Of a stretch of 64,000 nucleotides of DNA, positions 52,400-62,485 are shown in pieces. Both the position numbers and the translations under genes were made by a program. The stretch spans positions 194,258,853-194,322,852 of the forward strand of contig NC_134568.1 in assembly GCF_050947875.1 (NCBI RefSeq). Reading direction: 5' to 3'. Origin of the DNA: Dermacentor variabilis (Eukaryota > Arthropoda > Arachnida > Ixodida > Ixodidae). A model generated the notes under the pieces. It was not told the DNA's origin. It saw only the letters and a program-made list of their open reading frames with translations, and did no database searches. How positions within the stretch are numbered: position 1 is the stretch's first letter; each line of letters starts with the position of its first letter.

Positions 52400-52915
52400 G
52401 ATCCCAAATTCTGGTTTCTACGAAAGAAAATTTCACCTGCACCAGATTGCCTCGCAAACAACCCGGTACCACAAAGTGATTTCGTGGCTATAATCTAAGG
52501 TGGTGAACGAGCTCACCAACGTTCTTGTCCAGCCTTCGGGTGAAAACCCCTATCAGCGCCTCAAGGAAAATATTCTAACGCGTACCGCCCGTTTACTACA
52601 GACAAGGACATACCCAAGTCCAGTTTTTATTTACAGGATCTATCCGGAGAGGGAAACTCAAACCAATTGTAATAAGTGCAATGGCATCATTACTCTTGAC
52701 CACGTGCTTTGGTAGTGCCCCGCGGCCTTCACAGACTGTGTCAAGGAACAAGAATGGTGGCGGCAAATGCTGCACAGTGAATCACTCTCTGACCAATTAC
52801 GGGCAGTCCAGAAGGCCCGCGATGTGGCTGAAGGGCTCGGCCTGACAGTCCCAACGTGGGAGCGGCCCGCGTCAACCTAGGTTTGACCTTCAGGACCCAA
52901 TAAAGTTCTTCATAC
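52400..52915 (+). pseudogene. Second LINE 3' end with zinc knuckle and AATAAA
   Basis: The frame from 52500 reads L-K-E-N-I-L-T-R-T-A-R-L and then C-N-K-C-N-G-I-I-T-L-D-H-V-L-W, followed by TAG and C-P (C-X2-C-X7-H-X4-C with a stop inside). The continuation W-W-R-Q-M-L-H-S-E and A-E-G-L-G-L-T-V-P-T-W-E-R-P reaches TAG at about 52880, then CCAATAAAGTTCTTCA. These are C-terminal features of another tick LINE family. 5'-truncated; the part 52290-52500 is unclear. Confidence 0.72.
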
Positions 52916-52946
52916 CATAGCGCGCCTTCGGAACACACACGCCTAC

Positions 52947-53460
52947 AACAGGTTCTCACCAGTGAAGAGCCCGGTTGCAGACGCCCTTCTCAGATGCGCC
53001 AAGGGACGCAGCAGCTCGCGAACAACGACGGCGATCTGCTCGCGAACTTTTCTTGCAACAACTACTCCAACGTGTTCGCCTCGTCCTTGCCGCCTCTAAC
53101 AACGCATTGCTAGACCGTCTGGTCGAGTTCGCCGACAAGATCCACAAGGCAGCCGCTGTTTTGGTTTCTTCCGTTACAAACATGTCTGAGAGCTCAGCGA
53201 ACGCCTAGCTCGAGGCACGTATTGATGACCTCACCGCAGCCATCACTTCATTCCACGCGTGTATATAGCCGCTAGCGATCATCCAGTCCGCACGCTTCGT
53301 CTCCTCGCGATGCGAGCGGAAGGACTCCTCAGAGCTAGTGGAACTGATGGTGCCACTTGCGGTATGCACATCATGCTATGAAGTGTACGCCACCCTGCGC
53401 CTGGTCGGGAAACGACAGGCGGCATCACTGACGGTCGCACTTGGCTCCGCGCCTCCAACA
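52947..53460 (+). pseudogene. CsRn1-type gag remnant
   Basis: Blocks of the family capsid C-terminus occur in different frames: Q-Q-V-L-T-S-E-E-P-G-C-R-R-P-S-Q, R-E-L-F-L-Q-Q-L-L-Q-R-V-R-L-V-L-A, L-V-E-F-A-D-K-I and, after a stop at 53206, L-E-A-R-I-D-D-L-T-A-A-I. Near 53360-53420 a frame reads R-Y-A-H-H-A-M-K-C-T-P-P-C-A-W-S-G-N, the cysteine-containing gag end characteristic of CsRn1-type elements instead of a CCHC knuckle (the upstream Cys is lost or out of frame). Confidence 0.75.
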
Positions 53461-53539
53461 GGCCGCCTACTGACTATATTGCGCATGCCTTTTTGGCTTA
53501 CGCAATGCCGGATAGACATTCCCGTGCTTTGTTGCTGAG

Positions 53540-54300
53540 GTGACACGTGGTTTGCCTGCGGTCTTCGCGTACATCGATGACAGACTAATCGCCAGCGCCA
53601 CTCTGAAAGTGGAGGAGCATGACTTAGGTGAACTTTTCCAGTGCCTTCAACAGCATGGCCTCGTCGTTAACCCACATAAATGCGTTTTTTTAGTCACCGA
53701 GCTCGATTTATTGGGCCATCGCATTTCGGCGCTCGGCCTCCTCCACTTACAGTCACACATTGAGGCCGTCAAGAACTCTGAAACCAAACTTTCCGCTAGC
53801 TTCGCGAGTTCTTGGGTCTCGTAAGTTTCTCACGCCGCTTTATTTCTCACGACGCGGCTTACTACAGTCCATCCTCGACCTATTGAAAGCACCACGCAGC
53901 CCATCTTCGGCAATACCTTGGTCGCCTGAGCCTGTCTTCGCTTTTGGCTGTCAAGCAAGCCATCACTGAGGCCACTCTGTTGGCGCATCCTCCTTTTGAC
54001 GCGCCGAGGAGAGTGATGATGGTCGTCTCCAGTATAGCTTTCGGCTCTGTATTGCAACAATATATTGGCTCTGAATATCTGCTTTGGGGTTATTTCTGTC
54101 GGAAGCTACAATCCGCCGAGACACGCTGAGGCGTCTTCAGTTGAGAGCTGCTGGTCATCCTTCAACTCTTCCACCACTTACTGGAAAGGCGCGAGTTCCA
54201 CGTGATGGCTGACCATAAGCCTCTGACTTTTGTTCTCAGCATGAACTCTTCAAAGGACGTCGCTCGGAGGAATCGGTATCTTGCGTTTATTTCCTAGTTC
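53540..54300 (+). pseudogene. CsRn1-type RT (second half) and RNase H remnant
   Basis: Y-I-D-D (catalytic box) near 53571, V-N-P-H-K-C-V-F, L-D-L-L-G-H-R-I-S. After a break near 53820 come K-Q-A-I-T-E-A-T-L-L-A-H-P and S-V-L-Q-Q-Y-I, F-C-R-K-L-Q-S-A-E-T-R (54090), and E-R-R-E-F-H-V-M-A-D-H-K-P-L-T-F near 54200. The RNase H first Asp reads V-S-S-I-A instead of the family D-A-S-x-x-A. Motif A of RT (the Asp two thirds upstream) is absent because of the deletion. Confidence 0.82.
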
Positions 54301-55176
54301 AATATGGCCATACACATATCAAAGGAGTAGACAATGGAGCAGCCAATGCCCGCTACCGCGTTGCGGGGAATGTTTGCACCTCTACTGCTATCGATTGGAA
54401 AGCCTTGTCTGAGGCACAAAGCAACGAACCAAAACAACAAGCACTCCGGCAACGCCTCTATTCCCTGCGTCTCTAGCTCGTTCCTCACCCGTCTGTGCCA
54501 TGCTCACTGTGGTGTGATGTGTCCACGCTTCTTCCACGCCCTTTCGTCCCCGCATCATTCTGGTGGGCCACACGACACGAAGAAAGGAAAGCGTAGGAGA
54601 GGCCCCGCCAGCACGGACTTGATGGAGAAAGTGCGGCTGAAGTCACGTGGTGTTTTTCGCAAAGGCGCGCAGGGACTGGTACCGCAAATGTCAACTTTGC
54701 CATAGCAACTGCGCTCATGAAGCTCCCGCTGCTGGTCTCGGCCTCTGAAAAGTGAGATAAAATTTTTCGGCCCGTGTCTTTCTCGCAGCACATTCTGTAC
54801 GCTAGACAAGCTGACTTTGGAGCATGGCGTGTAAACTTGAAAGTTGTGTTTAGGGTTTGTGTGTGTGAGTGTCAACCGGCAACAGAGACACTCAAGTAAT
54901 CACGATGCGGGCCTTCGTCGTCTTCTTCAACGTGCCACGGAAAAGGACAGGAGCGTGTGTGCATCACTAAAACTGTTACAGAAGTTTCGTAGGCTTTGTT
55001 CTGACGCGCGTCGGCAAGACACACTCCCAGAGGCTTGTAGCAATTCAAGTTTAAAGCTCGTGCCTATCTGCTTTGCGAGCCGATTGGAGGCGCAGAGATG
55101 GCACACCAACATGGCTGGATTTCCGGCTTCAAAAACGTGACGTCAAGGCCTCTCCTATTTTGTTTCTTTCCTCCAT
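54301..55176. other. Linker plus unidentified insert in the CsRn1-type element
   Basis: 54350-54475 still reads as the RNase H-integrase linker (S-T-A-I-D-W-K-A-L-S-E-A-Q). From about 54476 to 55040 the sequence does not continue the linker; at 55045 S-S-L-K-L-V-P resumes it. The roughly 560-bp block may be an insertion, but I found no duplicated target or paired ends. Confidence 0.5.
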
Positions 55177-56140
55177 GGGCGGGCCATGTTCCACTCTCTC
55201 CATGATATTGCTCATCCTGGTATACGGACCGCTCAGCAACTCGTCACTTAGCCTTATGTCTGGCCTCGTGTCAATGCGGACGTTCGTGTGTGGCCCGTAC
55301 CTGCATTACGTGCCAAGTGACCGAAGTCACCCGTCATAGTATGGCACCGCACCAACGGTTCCCGCCTCTCGACGAGCGCTCCGACCAGGTGCCTACTGAC
55401 ATAGTTGAGCCACTTCCTCTCTCTCGCAGCTGTTGTTACATCTGGATCATCGCGGACCATTTGACATGCTGGCCGGAGGGATTCCCCATTGTGGATATCA
55501 CTGCGGAGACAGTGACACGCGCCTTCGTCTTTGCCTGGGCTTGACGGTTCGGCGGCCTGGCAAATGCAACTACAGACGATGGACAGCAGTTTGAATCTGC
55601 GTTATTTGGTGCCCTTTCCTGCATTCGTGACGTCAAGCACTGTCGCATTACTGCTTACCATCCGTTAGCTAATAGTATGGTCGAACACTTGAATCGACAG
55701 CTCAATGCGACCCTCACAGGACGCCGAAACCGTGAGCACTGGACCAATCACTTGCTGCTGGTAATGCTTAGCCTTCTAGTCGTCCTTCGCAGCGACCTTG
55801 TGTTCTCTGAGGACAAAATTGTTTTTGGCTCCCCCTTACGTCTTCGCGGCGACCTGTTCGCGACAGAGAATGCGCCAATTCAACACCAACGCTATCTTCA
55901 AGATTTCCAAGACTGCTTCCACAACTCCAGGCCAGCCAAGGAACACGTATTCGAACACCCGGACCTCGCGTCCTCCACGCATATTTTTCTAAGGCGAGAC
56001 GACATACGGGCGCCTATAATGCCGGCCTATGACGAACCCTTTCCGGCTCTGCGTCGTTCCTCTAATACTTTTGTTATTTCGAAGCATGGGCGTGAGGAGA
56101 CTGTCTCTACAGATTGGCTCAAGCCGGCCGGCGTGGAGAT
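55177..56140 (+). pseudogene. CsRn1-type integrase remnant
   Basis: Pieces: H-D-I-A-H-P-G-I-R-T-A-Q-Q-L near 55210 and C-I-T-C-Q (zinc module, CxxC degraded). T-D-I-V-E-P-L-P near 55400 holds the first Asp, with G replaced. W-I-I-A-D-H-L-T-C-W-P-E and T-A-E-T-V-T-R-A-F-V follow. T-T-D-D-G-Q-Q-F-E holds the second Asp (R changed to D), and from 55677 M-V-E-H-L-N-R-Q-L-N-A-T-L has the Glu. The C-terminal 171 codons (55677-56192) are open and include V-S-T-D-W-L-K-P-A, the typical integrase end of this group. Confidence 0.85.
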
Positions 56141-56192
56141 ATTCATCGGCATCTTCAGAGTACAGATATCTCAGAACCCAACCTTCTGTTGA

Positions 56193-58739
56193 AGTCTCAA
56201 AAGCATCCACATCCCGTCCCCCACCCCTCCCCCCTTGCTTAAAAGCAAGGATGGGGTGCTGCATCGCCTGTTCTGCTCAGATGCCAGGAGGCGCTCACTG
56301 CAAGCCAAGAAAGAAGAAAAGTAGAGCGACGCAGTGGGCGTGTGCTCACTTTTCAGTTCTGCAGCCAGAGTGTCGATCGTCGTTTCTTTCGTCCTCTATA
56401 ACAAATCACACCAAATCAGTCAGCAACACAATCCCTGCTTTACTGCGGATTGGAAATTGGAAACGTGGTGTCCCGAGCATCATTCAGGCTCTGCAAAAGC
56501 TATTAAATAGCTTATCAAACATTGGCGTAAACACTGCACACAAAAGAAGATGACGGGACGTCTGCACACCGCTCATCGAGGTATTAATGAGAGTTGAACC
56601 AAAATGTTTATATTATAATCATATTTGTGTCCACTTCAGGACGGAGGCCTCTTAAGTTATTTACCTGTCTAGCGCCAGCCGACCCTACCATATGGGTGCA
56701 AATTTCCTAATTTCAATACAACACATAGTTTTCCGCGGTCATCAACTGTCCGTATGCAACCGAATAAAAAACTATGCTCTATTAATGAAGGCATTTGTTT
56801 TTCCCAGAATATAGGACAGCCCTCCAACATGTAACCCAACCAACTACAGCTGAAGCTCACTCACGCGCTTTTCCATGAACGCTAGCGGTCTTAAGAAATA
56901 AGAGAAAATTTGAGAAACAATCACTTGTTCATGGGTACAATTCGAGAACCAGTCTAAAAAAATGCGGCGACTATTTACCTCTTCCGGGGCAGTCAATTAA
57001 GCCGTTGGTATTTCCAAATCGCAGAAGTGCCACAGAATGACCGTGACGCAGACGCTACCACACTCTAAAAACTAGGAAGGGTATCGCAGGAGTGAAGCGG
57101 CCGGTTCACTCTTCAAAGCGTCGTTTTACTCTCACAAAATGTCGAGGAGAGTGAAATGCATTGTTCACTCTGTCACCAAGGAGAGAGTGAAATGTGCTTT
57201 CAACTCTCCCCTTCAGAGAGAGAGTAAAATGCCCGTTCTACTCTTGCGGCAATAGAGAACAAAACGTAGTGTAATCTTCTGCTTCGACTGTAGGTGGCTG
57301 ACCCCGAACATGACAATGTATCATTCATGCACGCTGAGCAAAGAACAGATCGTTTTGCTTCTAAGAGAACAGGCCGCCGCAGTTCAAAGGAACGCGTAGC
57401 GAGCGCTCTACTTTTTCACTCGGAGTTGCTCCACCGCGCGGGCGCGGGCGCGCGCGCTCAAGGTCGCGGAACAACACAGCACCGGAGAAAGGTGATCCGT
57501 CCTGCGAGCAGCAACCAAGGCCAGCCAAGGGAGATCGTGTGTCGGCCATCTCGCGTCGCCACGAAAACACGACAGTCGTTCGTCATGCCTTGGATATAAC
57601 AACAAATCCTCCACGGTAAGTGAATTCTAACTTAGGTGCACATTCTCCGTATATGTCATGCTATCGCCAGGAAGTCGTCGCTGCGCTTAGCCGACGCGAT
57701 TGACAAAGGACTAGGCATACGCGCTGTGTCTCTCGATCACAGAAAGAACAACGCGGCTGAATACCCCACAAAAGAGACATGCACACAAACGCACGTGCGC
57801 ACGCGAACGCGCACACTGTTTCCGCATCGTAAGATAATGCAGTGCGCACCTTGGCACAGAAAAGTTTAAGGAAAGGATACTTGTATCTTTTAGAGCGTGC
57901 TTAATGACATTAGTTCTCGCAGTGCAGTGCTTTTCTTGCCTGCGCCTGCATGTGTCCGTGAGGCAGTGAAACCGCGCTAGCCTACTTGAGTGTGCGCTTC
58001 GATTTGTCATCTGACTCGCAAAAGCAAGCTTATACGTGAAAGCAGCATGATTGCTTTCTCTAAAAAGAAGCGGATTGCGTTATGTATATGAAGTGGACAC
58101 AAACAAGAAAAGCAAGGGCGTCTGATGCATTGCCCACGAAAGCTCCCGTGGGTATCACCTTCGCCCGACAAGAATCGTTTTCGTAGAAAGGGTTTGATGT
58201 TGAATATTTTCACCGGGAACTCGTGCTGCAGCGTTGTGCCGTTCGATGCTATAGTGCGCTTTAAGCGTTCGTTCACTTGGGTTCCTCGTTCATATTATTT
58301 ACTTTAAATCTGCACGATTCTCGAAAAGCTTCTCTTTTTCTTGTATTTTTTTTCTTTCTAGGCACGCAATAATCCTTAAGGGCGCCGAGAAACCGCCACC
58401 CTGGGCCCACTTCCGCGTTCCTCTGGAAAGTGCTCGGGGCTAGTCGCAGCACAGTGGCTGTTTTGAGTATGCGTTGCACGGCTATACCGGTGTGCACAGG
58501 GGAGTGATCCGGTCGTTCGTTCTTGGATGCTATCGTTTCATATTGCCTTCATACCTGCATAATGTTTATTGAACCACGTCGCGCTTTCAGAAGAGAAGGC
58601 GCTGCTCATTTACATGCGTTAGAAACGCGTACAGTATAAGGCATGTGCCTGCTTTATCTTGAAACGACAACGCAGAGAGACGTATGACAAAGTTTTCGCC
58701 AGATGGCGTTGAGTATCGCCTGAATTAAACTACGTCCGA
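56193..58739. other. Non-coding stretch; GAGAGTGAAA repeats and a GC-rich island
   Basis: 57095-57260 contains degenerate copies of GAGAGTGAAATG and its complement TTCACTCT (a repetitive, partly mirrored patch). 57415-57470 is extremely CG-rich (GCGCGGGCGCGGGCGCGCGC). The 57290-57610 region ends in a consensus splice-donor string (ACGGTAAGTG near 57615), so a non-coding first exon is possible. No domain is recognised in any frame. Confidence 0.35.
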
Positions 58740-58799
58740 TAAATAACAGCCGAATCTTTCCAAGGCCACGATGAGGTTCAATTTGAAGAAAAAAGGAGC

Positions 58800-60650
58800 A
58801 TGAAAAAGAACCAGATGGAAAAGGAGCTGGCGCTCACAAATTTCAAATGGAAAAAAGCCAAAGAGCAAATTCCTAAGCGCACAGCCACAGGGCTAGACGA
58901 GGTTCCCGTTAGCCTGATTAATGAACTAGGACCAAAAAGTGAGGAAGCTCCGGTGAAAGCAGTGGAAAAAAAGCTTTACCAGATAGAAGAATACCAGACA
59001 GTTGGCGACAACATAGAATGAATTTAATTTATATGGCAAGGGGGAGAAAGATAGAATTTACTCGTATAGATAATTGACCATTACGTCGGTAGTATACAGG
59101 TTAGCAATGCAGGCAATCAAATTAAAGCTGCAAGCATGGGTAGAGAATAATGGCATTTTGGGAGAACTTCAGAATGGCTTCAGAATAGGTAGGCGTTTGG
59201 ATGATAACTTATTTGTTCTTACTCAGTGTATTGAAATATCAAGAGTAGAAAGCAGACCGTTATATGTGGCGTTTTTAGACATTACAGGGGCGTATGACAA
59301 CGTAGACCGCAACATCTTGTGGGATATTCTGGAAGGGGAAGGCTTAGGTAACGATGGTCTACAGCTTTTGAGAGAGCTTTATCAAGAAAATACCGTTTGC
59401 ATTGAATGGGAAGGGATGAGGAGCGAAGAGAAGGCTGACATCAACAAGGGACTGAAGCATCAGTGCCCTTTATCCTCACTGCTCTTAATCATGTACATAG
59501 TGAGGATGGAGAGGGCGCTACAAGGAAGTAATATCGGGTTTAATCTCTCATACAAACAGGCGGGTACAGCAGTAGAGCAACAGCTTCCAGGTTTCTTTTG
59601 CGCGGACGACATTTCAACGTCTGGACGTGATTTGCAACGTCTGGATAATATCTACGGACAGGAAGGCGAGAATTTAGGTTTGATATTTATCGTTAGAAAA
59701 TCAGGCGTTATGGTATTCAATAAAATAGTGAACAGACAGTGGCAATACAGGGCCAGGAAATACTTCGGGTAAAAGAATATAAATATCTTGGTATATGGAT
59801 AAACGAAGGCAATAGATATATGGAAACACAGGAAAAAACAATAACAGTAAAGGGGAAGCGAAATGCAGCCATAATGAAGCACACAGCGCTATGGGGATAC
59901 ATTAGGTGAGAGGTGCTACGGGGTATGTGGAAAGGTGTAATGATTCCAAGACGTAGTTTTGGAAATGCGGATGTTTGCTTGAAATCAGGGGTACAATCAG
60001 GACTGGATGGCAACCAAAGGTCAGTGGGACGCATCGCGTTGGGTGCGCTCACGGGAAGACTACAAATGTAGCTGTGCAGGTGATATGGGCTGGACTAGTT
60101 TTGAAGTGAGGGAAGCTCGCAGTAAAATTTAGTATGAAGAACGGCTGAGGAATACGGAAGAAAGTAAATGGGCTGGGAGAGTGTTGAGGTATCTGTACAG
60201 GAAAAACACTGATTCACAGTGGAGCAAAAGAACTAGGAAGCTTACCAGCAAGTATGCGGCCTGTAGGGTCAGCACACAGCAACAAAGAACGTGAAGCGGA
60301 AAGTCAGAGGGGCTGAAATAATCTCATGGGTGGCGGCAATGGAAAAGAAACCTGCCATGAGTAACTACTTAAGAGGAAAAAACGAAATCAGGAAAGAAAG
60401 AATTGATGATAACCCAAAGGGAAGCTATTTAATTTTCGAAGCGAGGTCAGGATGCCTTAGAAAACGCACCTCTAAAGCGAGATATAAGAAGGAAGAGGAA
60501 GCATGTACTTGCCGCGCTAAAGCTAGGGAAACGATGGATCATCTTTTATTAGAATGTGAAGATATCTACTCAGCGGTTGATTTAGGCACCAATAGACTCC
60601 TTGAAGTCCTTGGGTTCAGTGAGAGCAGAGGGAAAGTAAACATGTAAGGG
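58800..60650 (+). pseudogene. LINE reverse transcriptase, broken
   Basis: 58800-59021: T-A-T-G-L-D-E-V-P-V-S-L-I-N-E-L-G (RT block 0/1). Then a frame change near 59020 and, from 59074 over 232 codons, Q-N-G-F-R-I-G-R-R-L-D-D, Y-V-A-F-L-D-I-T-G-A-Y-D-N-V-D (motif A) and F-F-C-A-D-D-I-S (catalytic box with both Asp). After stops at 59772-60290 the C-terminal part (60291-60647) has C-T-C-R-A-K-A-R-E-T-M-D-H-L-L-L-E-C, a knuckle with altered first Cys spacing, and L-L-E-V-L-G-F. Clade not assigned. Confidence 0.82.
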
Positions 60651-60864
60651 GCGATTGGAAGACTGGGGTAAGAAAAGTAGGGAAACGAGAGAAAACGGAG
60701 ACGTACAAAAACAAAGTTCACAATAGGGGGTCAGAAAATTTGGTTATGGGAATTCATCGTGCGCTTTTTTCTTTTTTTCTTTATTAACCTAGGTAGGACA
60801 TCAGGCAATATAATAGCAAGAGCTTGGTGGCGCATCCTACCACTCCGTTCCAAAAGGGGCGCTC

Positions 60865-61028
<164 letters not shown>

Positions 61029-61066
61029 TGCACGCACACACAGACAGACAGACAGACACACACGCA

Positions 61067-61117
61067 CACATCCATCCATCCATCCGTCCGTACATCCGTC
61101 CATCCATCCATCCATTA
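61067..61117. repeat. (CATC)n/(CGTC)n microsatellite, LINE tail
   Basis: ATCC tetranucleotides with CGTC and ACATC variants. Confidence 0.95.
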
Positions 61118-61118
61118 G

Positions 61119-61331
61119 CGCCGCTGCAGACTTACAGAAGTAGGGGAAGTTGAAATTCGTGAAATAATTGTCAATTCAATTATTAATGAACTGACTGTGT
61201 TTAATTATCATATGATTGTATTTATTTTCTTAAGTGTCAGCATTATATGTTTGCAATTGCGCTTGATCATAGTCAATTCTGCAGCCCTCGTATGGCTCTA
61301 AGGTAGTTTGGGTTAATTAATTTGTAGGCAC
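61119..61331. other. Short non-coding spacer
   Basis: AT-rich DNA between the LINE tail and the LTR; nothing recognised. Confidence 0.4.
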
Positions 61332-62309
61332 TGTTGCGTACTCCAGGGTAGCGTGCCGTACTGCTGCCGAGAAGTAGCGGCGCCTGCCTATCGAAGCTCG
61401 ACCGACATTACTTATTGGGTAGCGTGGCGTTGTCGGCGGGCTGCAGGCATCCGGTAGACCATGGCGACCGAGCAAGCGCGAGATGATTTGCTAGTGCGAA
61501 ACTTGCACTGTTTATTCAAAGGTAGTTGAAAGAAAATAAGAAGAGCATGAAGTATGAAGTATGAAGTATATCACAAGTACGTTTCAGAGCCCCTTAAATA
61601 GGCTCTCTACAAGTGTGGGCGGGATCTTGCTTCCGTCGATGACACGTGACAGGCACAGAGAGAGGGCCCCTCCTCCTGCATTACCGAGCACGGGGAGGAG
61701 AAGTCGATCCTCTTTTCGACGAATCCGGGGAGAAGGTCGGGTGAATGACCTCTTCGGCGCCGTGGGGTCCGGCCAAATAGAAGGTAGGGGGAGGACGTAT
61801 CGCCCGTGGTGTCCGACCAAGTAGAGAGTAGGGGGATGACGTATCGCCCTTGGCGTCCGACCAAGTAGAGAGTAGGGGGATGACGTATCGCCCTTGGCGT
61901 CCGACCAAGTAGAAGGTAGAGGGATGACGTATCGCCCTTGGCGTCCGGCCATACCTAACAGCATCTCCGGCGGGGGAGGAAGATCCCGACGTGTAGGGAC
62001 CAGCAGCCGCTGTACGAGGGATCGGCGTTTCGGTATCAGGATTCCCCGTAGAGGTCACGAAGCCTTCGTTCGTAGCAGGTAGATTCCGGGGAGTGGTCAT
62101 CCGTCCTCGTGGCGCTCTTGTGACTTTTCTCCTTGGTCCGGTCAAGTGAAATTGGTCTTTGCAAGACGGTCTCGCAACTTTTCGTCTCCTGTGTGGGCAA
62201 GCAATCACCCCAGAACAGTGCCGGACCCACAACCACAAAGCGGCGAGCACAAGGCCACACTCCCCCAAGACACACCTGGCTTTTTTTTAAAAAAAGAAAA
62301 CCCGCTACA
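61332..62309 (-). repeat. 3' LTR of a minus-strand Ty3/gypsy element
   Basis: On the minus strand it begins TGTAGCGGG (62309) directly after a purine-rich GGGAAAGG and ends TACGCAACA (61332). 978 bp, TG...CA ends. It contains four 44-bp tandem units (about 61766-61950). A TTTATTCAAAGG string at 61510 includes a TTTATT, i.e. AATAAA on the minus strand, as poly(A) signal. The 5' LTR lies beyond the window, so LTR identity and target duplication cannot be checked. Confidence 0.85.
61766..61950. repeat. 44-bp tandem repeat (four copies) within the LTR
   Basis: GACGTATCGCCC starts at 61794, 61838, 61882 and 61926, exactly 44 bp apart, with flanking GTCCGACCAAGTAGA repeated at the same period. The first copy is the most diverged. 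Confidence 0.95.
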
Positions 62310-62485
62310 CCTTTCCCAATTCCTACGCGCGTCCCTCCCCCCTCAACACTAAAACCAGCCATTTCTTGAAGGCGTTAGGACGTGGTTATTAAAATCAGCT
62401 AACAATCGGCTTCACTTCGGAAAAACATATGAATACACGAAAAAAATGCCTCGGAAACGCGGATGAGCATGGGGCTTTCGATACT
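62310..62485 (-). other. Spacer between pol stop and LTR with polypurine tract
   Basis: Only 176 bp separate the RNase H stop from the LTR, far too short for an integrase of some 350 codons. Near the LTR the minus strand is purine-rich (GGAGGGACGCGCGTAGG, then GGGAAAGG), as needed for plus-strand priming. Confidence 0.8.

Larger units (their letters stand above)
52947..56190 (+). mobile_element. Decayed Ty3/gypsy element of CsRn1 type
   Basis: The order gag (52947-53460), RT (53540-53825), RNase H (53860-54300), linker (54300-54475), unknown insert or rearrangement (54476-55040) and integrase (55177-56140) is that of a Ty3 element distinct from the two others in the window. Its gag end (K-C-T-P-P-C-A-W-S-G-N) and RT (F-A-Y-I-D-D-R-L-I-A-S-A) match CsRn1/Kabuki-type elements. 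Protease and the first half of RT are deleted between 53460 and 53535. No LTR was identified. Confidence 0.82.
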
